A DNA stretch of 64,000 nt, taken from assembly GCF_002917095.1 (NCBI RefSeq), contig NZ_PQGA01000015.1:84147-148146 (forward strand), written 5' to 3'. This stretch comes from Paraburkholderia eburnea (GTDB taxonomy: Bacteria > Pseudomonadota > Gammaproteobacteria > Burkholderiales > Burkholderiaceae). A program made the position numbers and the translations under genes. Positions 55,327 through 63,965 of the stretch are shown here, in pieces. Within the stretch, counting starts at the first letter, position 1, and the number at the start of each line of letters is the position of its first letter. A model generated the notes under the pieces. It worked only from the letters and a program-made list of their open reading frames with translations, did not search any database and was not told the DNA's origin.

Positions 55327-55890
55327 ATGAACAAGGCCTTTGTCAAAGAATCGACCGACAACGACGACGACGATCTCGAATCCGGTCATCCTGAAATTCC
55401 CGCGGGCGCCAAGAACTACATCACGCCCGCCGGCTACGAACGCATGCGCGGCGAACTGCTGCATCTGATCGACGAGGAGCGGCCTGAAGTCGTCAAGCTC
55501 GTCTCTTGGGCCGCCTCCAACGGCGATCGCTCCGAGAACGGCGACTATATCTACGGCAAGCGCAGGCTGCGCGAGATCGACCGGCGTATCCGTTTTCTCA
55601 CCAAACGGCTGGATCTGGCCGAGGTGGTCGACAGCAGCCGCCAGGAGAGCGTGGATCAGGTGTTCTTCGGCGCGACCGTCGAATACGGCACCGAGGATGG
55701 CGAAGCGCACACGGTCACGATCGTGGGCGTGGACGAGGTCGATCTGGACCTCGGGCATGTGAGCTGGGTCTCGCCGATCGCGCGGGCGCTCATCAAGGCG
55801 AAGATCGGCGATCAGGTGACGCTGTTCACGCCTGCGGGTCCGGAGCCGATCGACGTGCTCGATGTGCGCTACCCGGCGCGGGGAGCCTGA
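55327..55890 (+). CDS. greB: Transcription elongation factor GreB
   Basis: 187 aa. The N-terminal 30 residues are an acidic extension (STDNDDDDLESGH), then ITPAGYERMRGELLHLIDEE begins the coiled coil; the tip acidic residues are in NGDRSENGDYIYGKRRLREI. The C-terminal FKBP-like domain includes VSWVSPIARALIKAKIGDQV. GreB restarts backtracked polymerase by stimulating its intrinsic cleavage. The GreB form of the tip (YIYGKRRLRE) separates it from GreA. Confidence 0.93.
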   Translation: MNKAFVKESTDNDDDDLESGHPEIPAGAKNYITPAGYERMRGELLHLIDEERPEVVKLVSWAASNGDRSENGDYIYGKRRLREIDRRIRFLTKRLDLAEVVDSSRQESVDQVFFGATVEYGTEDGEAHTVTIVGVDEVDLDLGHVSWVSPIARALIKAKIGDQVTLFTPAGPEPIDVLDVRYPARGA

Positions 55891-55930
55891 GCGAGCGTTG
55901 GCCGCCGTGCCGCGTTGAGGCAGAAATAAA

Positions 55931-55954
55931 AAAAGCCGCCCGAAGGCGGCTTTC
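55931..55954 (-). terminator. Terminator of the porin gene
   Basis: AAAGCCGCC-CGAA-GGCGGCTTT hairpin; on the minus strand it is followed by a run of seven T. Confidence 0.9.
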
Positions 55955-55993
55955 TAGCTGCACGGCTGGCCGCAGGGGCCAGCGATGTGCATC

Positions 55994-57145
55994 TTAGAAG
56001 CGGTGACGCATACCAACCGTCACAGCGACCTGGTCCTGACGACCCGAAGCCGAGCTCAGGCCGTTCAGGAACGCCGTCACGCCGCCGTCGTTCGACGACA
56101 CGTGTTGCCAGTCGCCTTGCAGGTAGACGTCCGTGCGCTTCGACAGAGCGTAGTCCGATTGCAGAGCCACGGTGTGGAAGTTCGGGTTCACGCCGCCGCC
56201 GAAGTTCGAGCGCGTGTACGTGTACGCGCCTGCCAGGCTGATTGCCGGGGTCAGAGCGTAGCGAACATTGCCTTCGAAGTTCTGGAAGCGTGCGCTGTTT
56301 GCGTTGAAGCCCACGCCGTTCGTCGTGCCCGATTGCGTCGGCGAGATGCCGATTGCCTGGCTCAGTTGCGTCTGCGTGTACACGAGGCCAGCCGTTGCCG
56401 GGCCGAACGTGTAGTTCACGCCGCCGCCGAACGTGCGTTGACGGCCTGCTCCGAACGTGTAGTCGCCAGCTTGCGCGCCCGAGAACGTCGCCGCGTTGAA
56501 TTGCTGGTTGTTGACGTTGTTGTTCGTTTGCAGGTAACCAGCGGCAACGTTCAGGCCAGCGTAGTTGTACGATGCGCCGAAGCTGTACGCACGGTTGTTC
56601 GCGAATTCGGTGCTGTTCGAGAACGAGTACGTGCCGCCGAACTTGAAGCCAGCGTAGTTGACGCTGCTGTACTTGACCGTGTTGTTGAAACGGATCGAGT
56701 TGTTCAGGTTGTCGTTATCGAACGGGTGAGCGGCGATCGTGCCGCCGAATTGCGTGCCCGTGTTCGACAGCGGTGCCAGGTAGTCGACGACGGAGTCGTA
56801 CTGGCGGCCAAGGGTCACAGCACCGTACTGGTCGCTTGCGAGACCGACGAATGCTTGACGACCGAACAGGCGGCTCTTCTGACCGAGGTTGCCGTTGTCG
56901 ATGTTGAAGCCGTTTTCCAACGTGAAGATTGCCTTCAGGCCGCCACCGAGGTCTTCAGCGCCGCGCAGACCGAAACGGCTGCCGTTGACGGTGCCGCTCG
57001 TTGCCTGGTAGGTAGCGTGGCCCTTTTGCGCGCTCGAGTAGGTGATGCCGGCGTCGATCAGGCCGTACAGCGTAACGCTGCTTTGTGCATGCGCAGCCGT
57101 TGCAAAAACGCCCGTGAGGGCAGCGACCATGAGAGTCTTTTTCAT
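55994..57145 (-). CDS. Gram-negative trimeric porin (OmpC/Omp38-like)
   Basis: 383 aa from ATG 57145 with GGAG upstream; an in-frame 33-codon extension without a ribosome-binding site is rejected. Signal MKKTLMVAALTGVFATAAHA ends before QSSVTLYGLIDAGITY, the standard first strand of Burkholderia porins. PEFxG-type constriction-loop region around LAPLSNTGTQFGGTI; the C-terminus is VTVGMRHRF with terminal Phe for BAM recognition. Codon use is highly adapted (many AAC, GTT/GTC), suggesting high expression. The upstream region is rich in inverted repeats. Confidence 0.95.
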   Translation of the reverse strand: MKKTLMVAALTGVFATAAHAQSSVTLYGLIDAGITYSSAQKGHATYQATSGTVNGSRFGLRGAEDLGGGLKAIFTLENGFNIDNGNLGQKSRLFGRQAFVGLASDQYGAVTLGRQYDSVVDYLAPLSNTGTQFGGTIAAHPFDNDNLNNSIRFNNTVKYSSVNYAGFKFGGTYSFSNSTEFANNRAYSFGASYNYAGLNVAAGYLQTNNNVNNQQFNAATFSGAQAGDYTFGAGRQRTFGGGVNYTFGPATAGLVYTQTQLSQAIGISPTQSGTTNGVGFNANSARFQNFEGNVRYALTPAISLAGAYTYTRSNFGGGVNPNFHTVALQSDYALSKRTDVYLQGDWQHVSSNDGGVTAFLNGLSSASGRQDQVAVTVGMRHRF

Positions 57146-57304
57146 CTTTGTAACTCCGAGAACAGAGGTGGGTTTCGTCGAACCCTGTTTGGGAAACCGT
57201 CCACACGGATCGCAGCGAGAGGCAAAGCCCGCGTGGCGCGTCAAATCCGTCGCTGTCGGTTTCCGGACAGGCAGAGTGTAGAAGAGGGTCGCTGCAATCG
57301 AGGC

Positions 57305-57343
57305 ATTCCGATTTGCGCAATAAAGTATTGCGATTTTCGGAAT
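57305..57343. promoter_or_regulatory. Large imperfect palindrome upstream of the porin gene
   Basis: ATTCCG (57305-57310) and CGGAAT (57338-57343) flank CGCAATA (57316-57322), AAG, TATTGCG (57326-57332). Two nested perfect inverted repeats share one centre at 57324, about 180 bp from the porin ATG. It looks like an operator or a nested pair of binding sites. Confidence 0.6.
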
Positions 57344-57425
57344 GATATTTGAGCCGGCTTCAAGCCTTACTGGATGGGGCTTTGAGCGGATTTATGCAAG
57401 ACGCTGGAAGAAGTGTCAACTGAAG

Positions 57426-57496
57426 GGCGTTGTGCAACCGCTACAATAATCGATTGCAGAAAACGGTAATAATCGGTCTCAACCACGATTATTGCG
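57426..57496. promoter_or_regulatory. Cluster of AATAATCG half-sites
   Basis: TACAATAATCG, GTAATAATCG and (complement) CGCAATAATCG lie within about 70 bp and share the GCAATA core with the palindrome at 57316-57332. No gene is called in 57146-57688; the segment is AT-rich and probably all regulatory. Confidence 0.45.
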
Positions 57497-57688
57497 TTGC
57501 CCGTAACAGATGATTGTGTGCCGCAGAGTTAATGGGTCGGAACCCTGCGGCTATACTGCAATGGCTGCTTTCCGAAGCAGACTTTTTCGTTGACGAAAAA
57601 GATCTCCAAACCTTTGTCGGCGCGGCCTTGGCTGCGCTTTTTTTTGCCTGTCGTGCGCGTACGCACGTTTCCCGCCACTCATCATGCC

Positions 57689-57895
57689 CTAGCGGGCAGG
57701 ACTCTCAGGCGGCTCAGACTGCAGGCTCCAGTCTTCCATCACGTAATGCCGGGCGTCCATCGGTGAGCACAGCAGGTTATGCCAGTGATCGCCGTGCCAC
57801 GATCCATAAGCCTCGATTTCGTTCGCGTCGCTTCCCGGCTCCGGGCTGTCTATTTCGACCAGCCAATGAAAACAGCGTCGTAGTAACGTCAGCAT
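57689..57895 (-). CDS. Hypothetical 68-aa protein
   Basis: Minus-strand ATG 57895 with GGGAGG five bases upstream. Sequence begins MLTLLRRCFHWLVEIDSPEP and contains YGSWHGDHWHNLLCSPM with four His/Cys residues close together. The acidic, aromatic-rich composition is protein-like. Function unknown. Confidence 0.6.
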   Translation of the reverse strand: MLTLLRRCFHWLVEIDSPEPGSDANEIEAYGSWHGDHWHNLLCSPMDARHYVMEDWSLQSEPPESPAR

Positions 57896-57973
57896 GGTCG
57901 CCTCCCATCGCTGCTAGCTGTATTCATCATGAGTTTTTTGCCTGGCACGAACAAGAGGTAAAAACACTTACGT

Positions 57974-58002
57974 TTGACACTAATTGTTACATTTCACGTA
58001 AT
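57974..58002 (+). promoter_or_regulatory. Distal promoter of the cold-shock gene
   Basis: TTGACA at 57974-57979, 17-nt spacer, CGTAAT at 57997-58002; gives a leader of about 285 nt. The region 57896-58293 is unusually AT-rich and contains no other gene. Confidence 0.5.
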
Positions 58003-58146
58003 CTTTCCCGACTGACGCTTTACCTTTCGCGCGATGAGTAAAAAATTACGCGCATTCGTTATCATTTCATTTGCATATGTTTTTGCGGGTTTTTTGATGC
58101 ACGCCGGTTTATCCCGGATACGGGATTGCTGTTATAAAAAATTCGC

Positions 58147-58176
58147 TTGACTGGCGATTGGCGTTCCCCGTATAAC
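58147..58176 (+). promoter_or_regulatory. Proximal promoter of the cold-shock gene
   Basis: TTGACT at 58147-58152, 18-nt spacer, TATAAC at 58171-58176; leader of about 110 nt. Confidence 0.55.
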
Positions 58177-58293
58177 GGCAATTCTGAATTGGCCTTTCAG
58201 CTTCAATTGCATTGGCATTGCGGTGAGGGCGGCTCAGTTTGAATTCGGCGTGAGGGTATGCCCGCGTCATTTTATTTCGAGGGAAACGGAAAC

Positions 58294-58497
58294 ATGGAAA
58301 CCGGTATTGTCAAATGGTTCAATGATGCTAAGGGCTTTGGCTTCATCACGTCGGATGCCGGCGGTGACGATCTGTTCGCGCACTTCTCGGAGATCCGCTC
58401 GGAAGGCTTCAAGTCGCTGAAGGAAAACCAGCGCGTCTCGTTCGACGTCAAGGTTGGCCCGAAGGGCAAGCAGGCTGCGAACATCCAGCCGCTGTAA
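58294..58497 (+). CDS. cspA: Cold-shock protein (CspA family)
   Basis: 67 aa beta-barrel OB-fold RNA chaperone. METGIVKWFNDAKGFGFITS carries RNP1 (KGFGFI), and DDLFAHFSEI carries RNP2 (variant FAHFS). ATG 58294 with GAGGGAAAC upstream. The long AT-rich leader is typical of cold-induced members of the family, where the leader folds differently at low temperature. Confidence 0.95.
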   Translation: METGIVKWFNDAKGFGFITSDAGGDDLFAHFSEIRSEGFKSLKENQRVSFDVKVGPKGKQAANIQPL

Positions 58498-58834
58498 GTG
58501 CCCGTGTTTGCCTGGCGTGGCTTCGCCACTTCGGGCACACTTCAGGCACACTTCGGGCAGGCGGGTCGAGCGTTCTGAACATTTGCTCTCCGCATAATGG
58601 CAAGCCTTGGGTATCCAGGGCTTTTTTGTTTTTGGCATAAAGAAAGATCGGATAAGAATATCGATCGCCATTATAAAAACCTGCGTTTGAACGGGAAAAC
58701 CCCAATTCAAAAAACCGTCAATCGCGTCATTAAAATGCAATGCCGAAAGCGGCCATGTTCGCGAAATCGCTGCGAGCTTTGCCCAAACGGTGCATACTTG
58801 GGCCGATTTCTTCTCTTCGTTCTACCGTTGCACC

Positions 58835-59998
58835 ATGTCCGACACCAATTTGAGCGCCGAACCGTCGTCCGGCGACGTCCCCCTCGTCTTTGTTGATCTT
58901 GAAACGACGGGAGGCTCGGTGGGCGAACACCGCATCACCGAAGTCGGCATCGTCGAAGTAACGAATGGACAGGCCACGCGCTGGAGTTCGCTGGTCGATC
59001 CGCAGCAACCCATTCCGCCCTTTATTCAGCAGCTCACCGGCATCAGCAATGCCATGGTCCGAGGCGCGCCGACGTTCGCCGAAATCGCCCCGGCGCTGTT
59101 CGAGCGTCTGACGGGCAAGCTCTTCGTCGCGCACAACGCGAGTTTCGACCGGGGTTTTCTGCGCGCCGAATTCGAGCGGGCGGGCCTTACGTTCAATCCC
59201 GACGTCCTTTGCACGGTACGGCTGTCACGCGCGCTGTTCCCTGCCGAGAAACGTCATGGACTTGATGCGCTGGTAGAGCGCCACGCGCTCGTGGCCGCCG
59301 ATCGCCACCGCGCACTCGCCGATGCCGACCTGCTCTGGCAATTCTGGCAACGTCTGCCTGGTCTCGTGCCCGACGAGATGCTGGCGACGCAGATCGAGCG
59401 TCTTACACGTCGCCATCGCCTCGCGGGCGACATCACCGACGATCTGATCGAAACCGCACCGGCGGGGCATGGCGTCTATGCCTTCTTCGGCGAAAACGAT
59501 GCGCCTCTATATGTAGGACGTAGTGTGCGCGTGCGTCAGCGTGTGCGTTCGCATCTGTCGGGCGAGCGTCGTTCGTCGCGCGAGCAGCGCATGGCGCAGC
59601 AGATTCGCCGCGTCGAATGGCAGGCAACGGGCGGCGAGATCGGCGCGTTGCTGGTCGAGGCGCGCTGGCTCACGCAACTGCGGCCATCGTTCAATCGTGC
59701 GACGCGCGTCTCGAAGCTCGATCCGGTTTCCGCGCCCTGGCCGTTTGGCGGGGCGGTGCTCATCGAGGAGCAGGATGCCGTGCGCGGTACGGCGGTCTTT
59801 CACGTGATCGATCGCTGGTGCTACCTCGGCGCGGCGTCGAGCGCGTCGGAGGCGGGTACGCTGGCTGCTGCGGCGATCGCTGCCGAGGCGCCCTTCGAAC
59901 TCTCTACTTGGCGAATTCTGCAGGCGCGCCTGGAGCGGGGGCTGCGCGTGCTGCCGCTCGAGCCGTCCGTCTCTGAAGGTGTCGCGAGCGTTCTCTAG
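58835..59998 (+). CDS. DnaQ-type exonuclease fused to GIY-YIG (UvrC-N/Cho-like) nuclease domain
   Basis: 387 aa from ATG 58835. The N-terminal DEDDh exonuclease has ExoI FVDLETTGGSVGEHRITEVG, ExoII FVAHNASFDRGFL and ExoIII HRALADADLL, all catalytic residues kept. The C-terminal domain from about residue 205 is GIY-YIG-like: GHGVYAFFGENDAPLYVGRS then VRQRVRSHL. This fusion is known in proteobacteria (often labelled DNA polymerase III epsilon or Cho-like) and combines 3'-5' exonuclease and endonuclease folds, presumably for DNA repair. Convergent with the chorismate mutase gene. Confidence 0.9.
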   Translation: MSDTNLSAEPSSGDVPLVFVDLETTGGSVGEHRITEVGIVEVTNGQATRWSSLVDPQQPIPPFIQQLTGISNAMVRGAPTFAEIAPALFERLTGKLFVAHNASFDRGFLRAEFERAGLTFNPDVLCTVRLSRALFPAEKRHGLDALVERHALVAADRHRALADADLLWQFWQRLPGLVPDEMLATQIERLTRRHRLAGDITDDLIETAPAGHGVYAFFGENDAPLYVGRSVRVRQRVRSHLSGERRSSREQRMAQQIRRVEWQATGGEIGALLVEARWLTQLRPSFNRATRVSKLDPVSAPWPFGGAVLIEEQDAVRGTAVFHVIDRWCYLGAASSASEAGTLAAAAIAAEAPFELSTWRILQARLERGLRVLPLEPSVSEGVASVL

Positions 59999-60017
59999 CC
60001 CGACGTCTGCGCGAATT

Positions 60018-60608
60018 TCAAGCCGTGCCGCCCACGCCGCCCGCCTCGCAGACATGGCCGAGCGCATGGGTCATGGCGTCGGCGCGCGTGGAGTCGTAGC
60101 GCGTCAATTCCTTCCAGTTCGCCACGGCCCGCGCCACTCGCGCCGGGCAATCGTCCGCCGTGCGCGTGCCTTGTACGCGCGCGAGCGCGCCAATCAGTTG
60201 CCCCGTCAGACGATCGAATTGCGGACGCGTGACGCTCGCCAGATCCGGCGCTGGACCGGCAGGCGCCTGCGAGTTGCGCCAGTTCGCGAACAGTGCTTGC
60301 TGGACCTGCGTGCTTGCATCGATCTGATCGCGGAAGAACGCGCGCGCGAATACCGGATCGACACCGGCTGCCGTAGCGCGCTTCTGTACGTCGGCGAGCA
60401 GGGCGTTTTCGCGGGGCGTATCGGTGATTGGCTTGTGATTGGCCCACTTCCATTGCGCGACCGGCTCCGCGAGCGCGAGTCGCTGCGAGACGAGCGCGAC
60501 GAGATTGGTCAGGGAAGTATCGTCTCCATCGGCGTGTGCCGAAACGGCGGGCAAGACGAAGAGCAGGGCGGCAACCCAGGACGCGACTGCGCGGAAGCGG
60601 AAAGTCAT
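60018..60608 (-). CDS. Secreted (periplasmic) chorismate mutase, AroQ-gamma type
   Basis: 196 aa. Signal peptide ends at SAHA/DGDD (about residue 26). The catalytic helix LVALVSQRLALAEPVAQWKW, followed by DTPRENALLADVQKRA and FFRDQIDASTQVQQALFANW, is the gamma-class pattern. The C-terminal Cys pair (DDCPARV, GHVCEAGG) can form the typical disulfide. It converts chorismate to prephenate outside the cytoplasm; why is unclear in this family. Confidence 0.9.
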   Translation of the reverse strand: MTFRFRAVASWVAALLFVLPAVSAHADGDDTSLTNLVALVSQRLALAEPVAQWKWANHKPITDTPRENALLADVQKRATAAGVDPVFARAFFRDQIDASTQVQQALFANWRNSQAPAGPAPDLASVTRPQFDRLTGQLIGALARVQGTRTADDCPARVARAVANWKELTRYDSTRADAMTHALGHVCEAGGVGGTA

Positions 60609-60868
60609 TGCGGAGTGAAGGCCGGCAGGCCGCGAGGGAAAGAGCGAAGGATAGCCGGTTATCAGGCGGAAGATCGGGATGCGCGCTCACGAGCGCGAGC
60701 GGCGCGCGCTGGAACGCAGCGTGCCTTAGCGTTGGCGAACGTGGCTTGACGCGCCCGGCCAGAATCGCGCGCCATCGTTTGAGGGCGCGACAACTGTGCG
60801 CAGACAACCGCGGCAGTCGGCGTGGACTGCCGTTTCTCCTGCCCCGTAAGCGCTAAAGCGCTTTCTCA

Positions 60869-61018
60869 TTACTGCTGTTCGTGTGCCTTGCGTTGCTCGT
60901 CGAGAAATGCCCGCACGTGTGCGGGCAATTCATCGCCGAGAAACTCGACGGCCACCGGTTCCGGATCCGGGCTAAAAACTTGGTCCGGGGTCGGAATCCT
61001 TGGCGGTTTGGCGTCCAT
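60869..61018 (-). CDS. 49-aa hypothetical protein
   Basis: Minus-strand ATG 61018 with CAGGAG nine bases upstream. Pro-rich start MDAKPPRIPTPDQVFSPDPE, then PVAVEFLGDELPAHVRAFLD. Soluble, no signal peptide. Function unknown; probably a real small gene on the strength of the ribosome-binding site. Confidence 0.6.
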   Translation of the reverse strand: MDAKPPRIPTPDQVFSPDPEPVAVEFLGDELPAHVRAFLDEQRKAHEQQ

Positions 61019-61152
61019 GATCTTTCTCCTGAGTAAGACGATTATCCGACTCGGTACTTCGGGCGCGCTAGTGTCGCCCAACGTAAAAGAGCTTTTCAGG
61101 TGCGTGTGTTGCTTTATTCGTACAGCGTCAGGATTTATTAAGCGAGCAGGAA

Positions 61153-61212
61153 TATACTTATTCGGTTGGCGGGTTAATGCCCACGAAGCCCTCGACTGAG
61201 TCGAGGGCTTTT
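61153..61212 (+). ncRNA. Candidate small RNA ending in an orphan terminator
   Basis: GCCCTCGAC-TGA-GTCGAGGGC followed by TTTTT (61187-61212) is a strong plus-strand terminator with no plus-strand gene upstream for more than 1 kb; the nearest genes are on the minus strand. A TATACT -10-like box lies at 61153-61158. The transcript could start earlier. The segment 61213-61686 otherwise holds no gene; an 8-bp inverted repeat AACGATTA/TAATCGTT is at 61399-61418. Confidence 0.3.
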
Positions 61213-61686
61213 TGCATTGGGCCGGGCTTTCCCTGTCGCAATACGCTGCGCTGCCGCACACCCGCCCGCACGCCGATACGGGCGGCGGACCGGGCCGCCC
61301 CGACCTCTAACGATGCGTACCGCCGGTCGTCGTCGGCGCTGCCGCAAATCCCATTTCCGTTCGCTCAATCTTGCAACCGCCGCTATATCTCCAGAACGAA
61401 CGATTATGCGTAATCGTTGACTCGCGGAGGGTTAACACAATTAAAAGGATGTAAGCGGGCGTTTCTTCTCATGTTGCTGATTAAAAGCAAAGGTAAGCGT
61501 TCGTGCACGGATTTAAGTAGAAGCGCGAGTCAGCAGAAAAATGAGAATGCTTCGCACGTCGGTCTGCGAGGGCGTTCCCCGTGAGCGTGGGTTTTCGGAA
61601 CCGTCCGATTCGATCTGCGGGTGCAGTTCGCTATCTTTAAAACATCGAAAGCGGCAATCCGCTGCTCCGCACCCGCCTCTCCTGCA

Positions 61687-63513
61687 ATGAACCACGCCGA
61701 AATCGCGCCGCCCCTGACTGCCGCCGACGATCTGTCACCGCCCGAACAACTCGCGCTTGCCGACCGGTACCTTGCCGCCGGCCAATGCATCGACGCTATT
61801 GCGCAATACGAGCGCGTGCTGGCGCGCGAGCCGAACCATCCCGGCGCATTGCACCGTCTCGCACTCGCTTGCATGCGGGCAGGGCGTAAGGACGACGCGC
61901 GCGGCTACCTCGACCGCGCGATACAGGCCGCTCCAGCGAACGCCGAACTTTGGGAGCACCGTGGCCTGATGGCGGCGATGACGGGCGAGCATGTCGTGGC
62001 GGAGGCGGCCTATCATCGCGCACTGATGCTCGCGGGGGACACGCCTACGCTGCACCGCAATCTCGCCGATGTGCTGACGCTCGCGCAACGCCGGGGCGAG
62101 GCGCGCCAGCATTACGAGAAAGCGCTTGCGCTCGACCCGGCGCTTCATCACGCGGCGCGGCGCCTCGCTGACTTCTGCCGGGAGGCGGGTCACGATAGCG
62201 ATGCCGTGCGCTATCTCGAGCATGCCTGGCGCCTTGGCGTCGCGCGGCTTACCGACGGACTGGACTTGCTCAAGCTCGAATCGCGGCTCGGCCGTCTGGA
62301 GCGGGCCGATTTGCTGATCGCGCAACTGCGGGCTGAATTTGCCGCCGACGCCGTCGCGCTCAAGGAACTCGCATTTACGTTGAACCGGCTCCACCGCTTC
62401 GATATCGCGCTCGACGTGGCGAAGCAGGGTCTTGCCGTCGATCCTTCGCTGGCGCTGCTGTACCACAACGCGAGCTATGCGTCGCATATGCGTGGCGATT
62501 TCGCCGCCATGCATCAGTACAACGTCGCGGCCGCCCGCCTCGGTCCCGACGACGCGCACATCCAGTTCAACCTGGCCGTTTCGCTGTTGCGCCAGGGCGC
62601 GTTCGAAGCAGGCTGGAAGCAGTACGCGTGGAACGAACGCTTGCCGGAAAACAGTACACTCACGCGCCCACCGTTCACCGAATGGCAGGGAGAGCCGGTT
62701 GCCGGCAAGCGATTTTTGCTGCTGGGCGAGCAGGGACTCGGCGATCAGATTCAGTTGCTGCGCTGCGCGGCATGGCTGCATCGAGCCGGTGCGCTGGTCG
62801 ATGCCTGGGTCGATGAGGCGCTCGTTGGCGTGGCGCGTCGTGCGCGCGGCGTGCGCCAGGCCTTCAGCAACTTGCCGCGCGGCGACTACGACTTCTGGTG
62901 CCGCATGTTCCGCATGCCCGAGCGCATGAATCTCACATTAGACGATCTTCCTATCGCGATGCCTTATCTAGGTGCGCCCGAGCCGGAGATTACACGCTGG
63001 AGTGCGCAACTCAATGCGGTGACGCCAAAGGGCACTTTGCGCGCGGGGCTCGTGTGGGCCGGCAATCCGCAATACGATCTGGACCGCTACCGCTCGACGA
63101 CACTGGATGCCTTGCAGGCCGTGCTCACGCAAGCCGGCGTTTCCTGGTTCGCCTTGCAGAAGGGCGATGCGCAGCGTGCGCTCGACGCGTTGCCTGAGCA
63201 GATCGACATGACGCCACTCGGCGAGCGGATCGCGACGTTCGAAGACACGCTCGCGATCGTGCAGTCACTCGATCTGGTCGTGACCGTCGATACATCGGTT
63301 GCGCATCTGGCTGCGGCGGCGGGCGTGCCGGTCTGGGTGCTGCTGCCGGCCTGCACCGACTGGCGCTGGATGGCCGCGCGCGCCGATAGTCCGTGGTATC
63401 CGTCGGTGCGGCTTTTCAGACAGCACGAACTGGGGCAGTGGGGACCGGTGCTGGATGAGGTGCGCGAAGCGCTGGCGGAAGCGGTCGAGAAAAAGACCGT
63501 GAGCTATGCGTAA
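61687..63513 (+). CDS. TPR protein with C-terminal glycosyltransferase-like domain
   Basis: 608 aa from ATG 61687. Residues 15-310 contain about eight tetratricopeptide repeats (LADRYLAAGQCIDAIAQYER, LALACMRAGRKDDARGYLDR, RAIQAAPANAELWEHRGL). Residues 330-600 resemble the GT-B fold of GT9/GT41-like proteins: RFLLLGEQGLGDQIQLLRCA, RAGLVWAGNPQYDLDRYRS, and VVTVDTSVAHLAAAAGVPVW. No signal peptide. Such proteins often sit near flagellar or surface-glycan clusters and may glycosylate protein; the acceptor is unknown. Confidence 0.88.
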   Translation: MNHAEIAPPLTAADDLSPPEQLALADRYLAAGQCIDAIAQYERVLAREPNHPGALHRLALACMRAGRKDDARGYLDRAIQAAPANAELWEHRGLMAAMTGEHVVAEAAYHRALMLAGDTPTLHRNLADVLTLAQRRGEARQHYEKALALDPALHHAARRLADFCREAGHDSDAVRYLEHAWRLGVARLTDGLDLLKLESRLGRLERADLLIAQLRAEFAADAVALKELAFTLNRLHRFDIALDVAKQGLAVDPSLALLYHNASYASHMRGDFAAMHQYNVAAARLGPDDAHIQFNLAVSLLRQGAFEAGWKQYAWNERLPENSTLTRPPFTEWQGEPVAGKRFLLLGEQGLGDQIQLLRCAAWLHRAGALVDAWVDEALVGVARRARGVRQAFSNLPRGDYDFWCRMFRMPERMNLTLDDLPIAMPYLGAPEPEITRWSAQLNAVTPKGTLRAGLVWAGNPQYDLDRYRSTTLDALQAVLTQAGVSWFALQKGDAQRALDALPEQIDMTPLGERIATFEDTLAIVQSLDLVVTVDTSVAHLAAAAGVPVWVLLPACTDWRWMAARADSPWYPSVRLFRQHELGQWGPVLDEVREALAEAVEKKTVSYA

Positions 63514-63593
63514 GGATCTTCCTGCCATGTTCCACTCCGTCTATCTCCCAGCGTAGGCGTTCGAAAGCCGCCTCCCGTGGGCCCCTGGTATTC

Positions 63594-63965
63594 ATGCCGC
63601 CCTCCTGCGCGTGTTGCCAGTATCAAATGTTCTACACCATCTGTTGCGAAAACTGGTGGATTCATGCGAATGCCCCAGGACATTCGCATCAGGGTTCGGA
63701 CCCGCCCGCGATCCACGCGGGAAAGCGTCGGAACCGGGTGTCTGGAAATCCTGATCATGCCCGGGAGCCAGGGCGGCAGCGTCTGGAAATCTGAGGTGCG
63801 GCCCCTCGCGCACGTCGTACATGCCCGGATTGTTGTAGCGTGCGGCCAATGTCCGACGAAGAACTGATGGAAATTATCGAGCGCGGCCGGCGCGACCATG
63901 GGACCGGCGAGGCATAACAGTCGCACGCCGCGCGGCAGCCGTGCCGTGAAGTTGCGCGCGCTCAT
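63594..63965 (-). pseudogene. Unrecognised reading frame, possibly frameshifted
   Basis: On the minus strand, ATG 63965 opens MSARNFTARLPRGVRLLCLA and continues to VGHWPHAT with strongly GC-biased third positions. After about 63848 the bias moves to another frame, which reads ARYNNPGMYDVREGPHLRFP and stops near 63592. That pattern suggests a frameshifted gene (or a sequencing error). No family is recognised and a non-coding explanation cannot be excluded. The remainder to 64000 shows nothing. Confidence 0.3.

Noticed and set aside
55985..57352. 455-codon plus-strand frame opposite the porin
   Set aside because: Mirror of the highly biased porin codons (Val/Arg/Ala/Glu runs); no ribosome-binding site.
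57514..58041. 175-codon plus-strand frame
   Set aside because: Crosses the better-supported small minus-strand gene (57689-57895) and the AT-rich csp leader; no ribosome-binding site.
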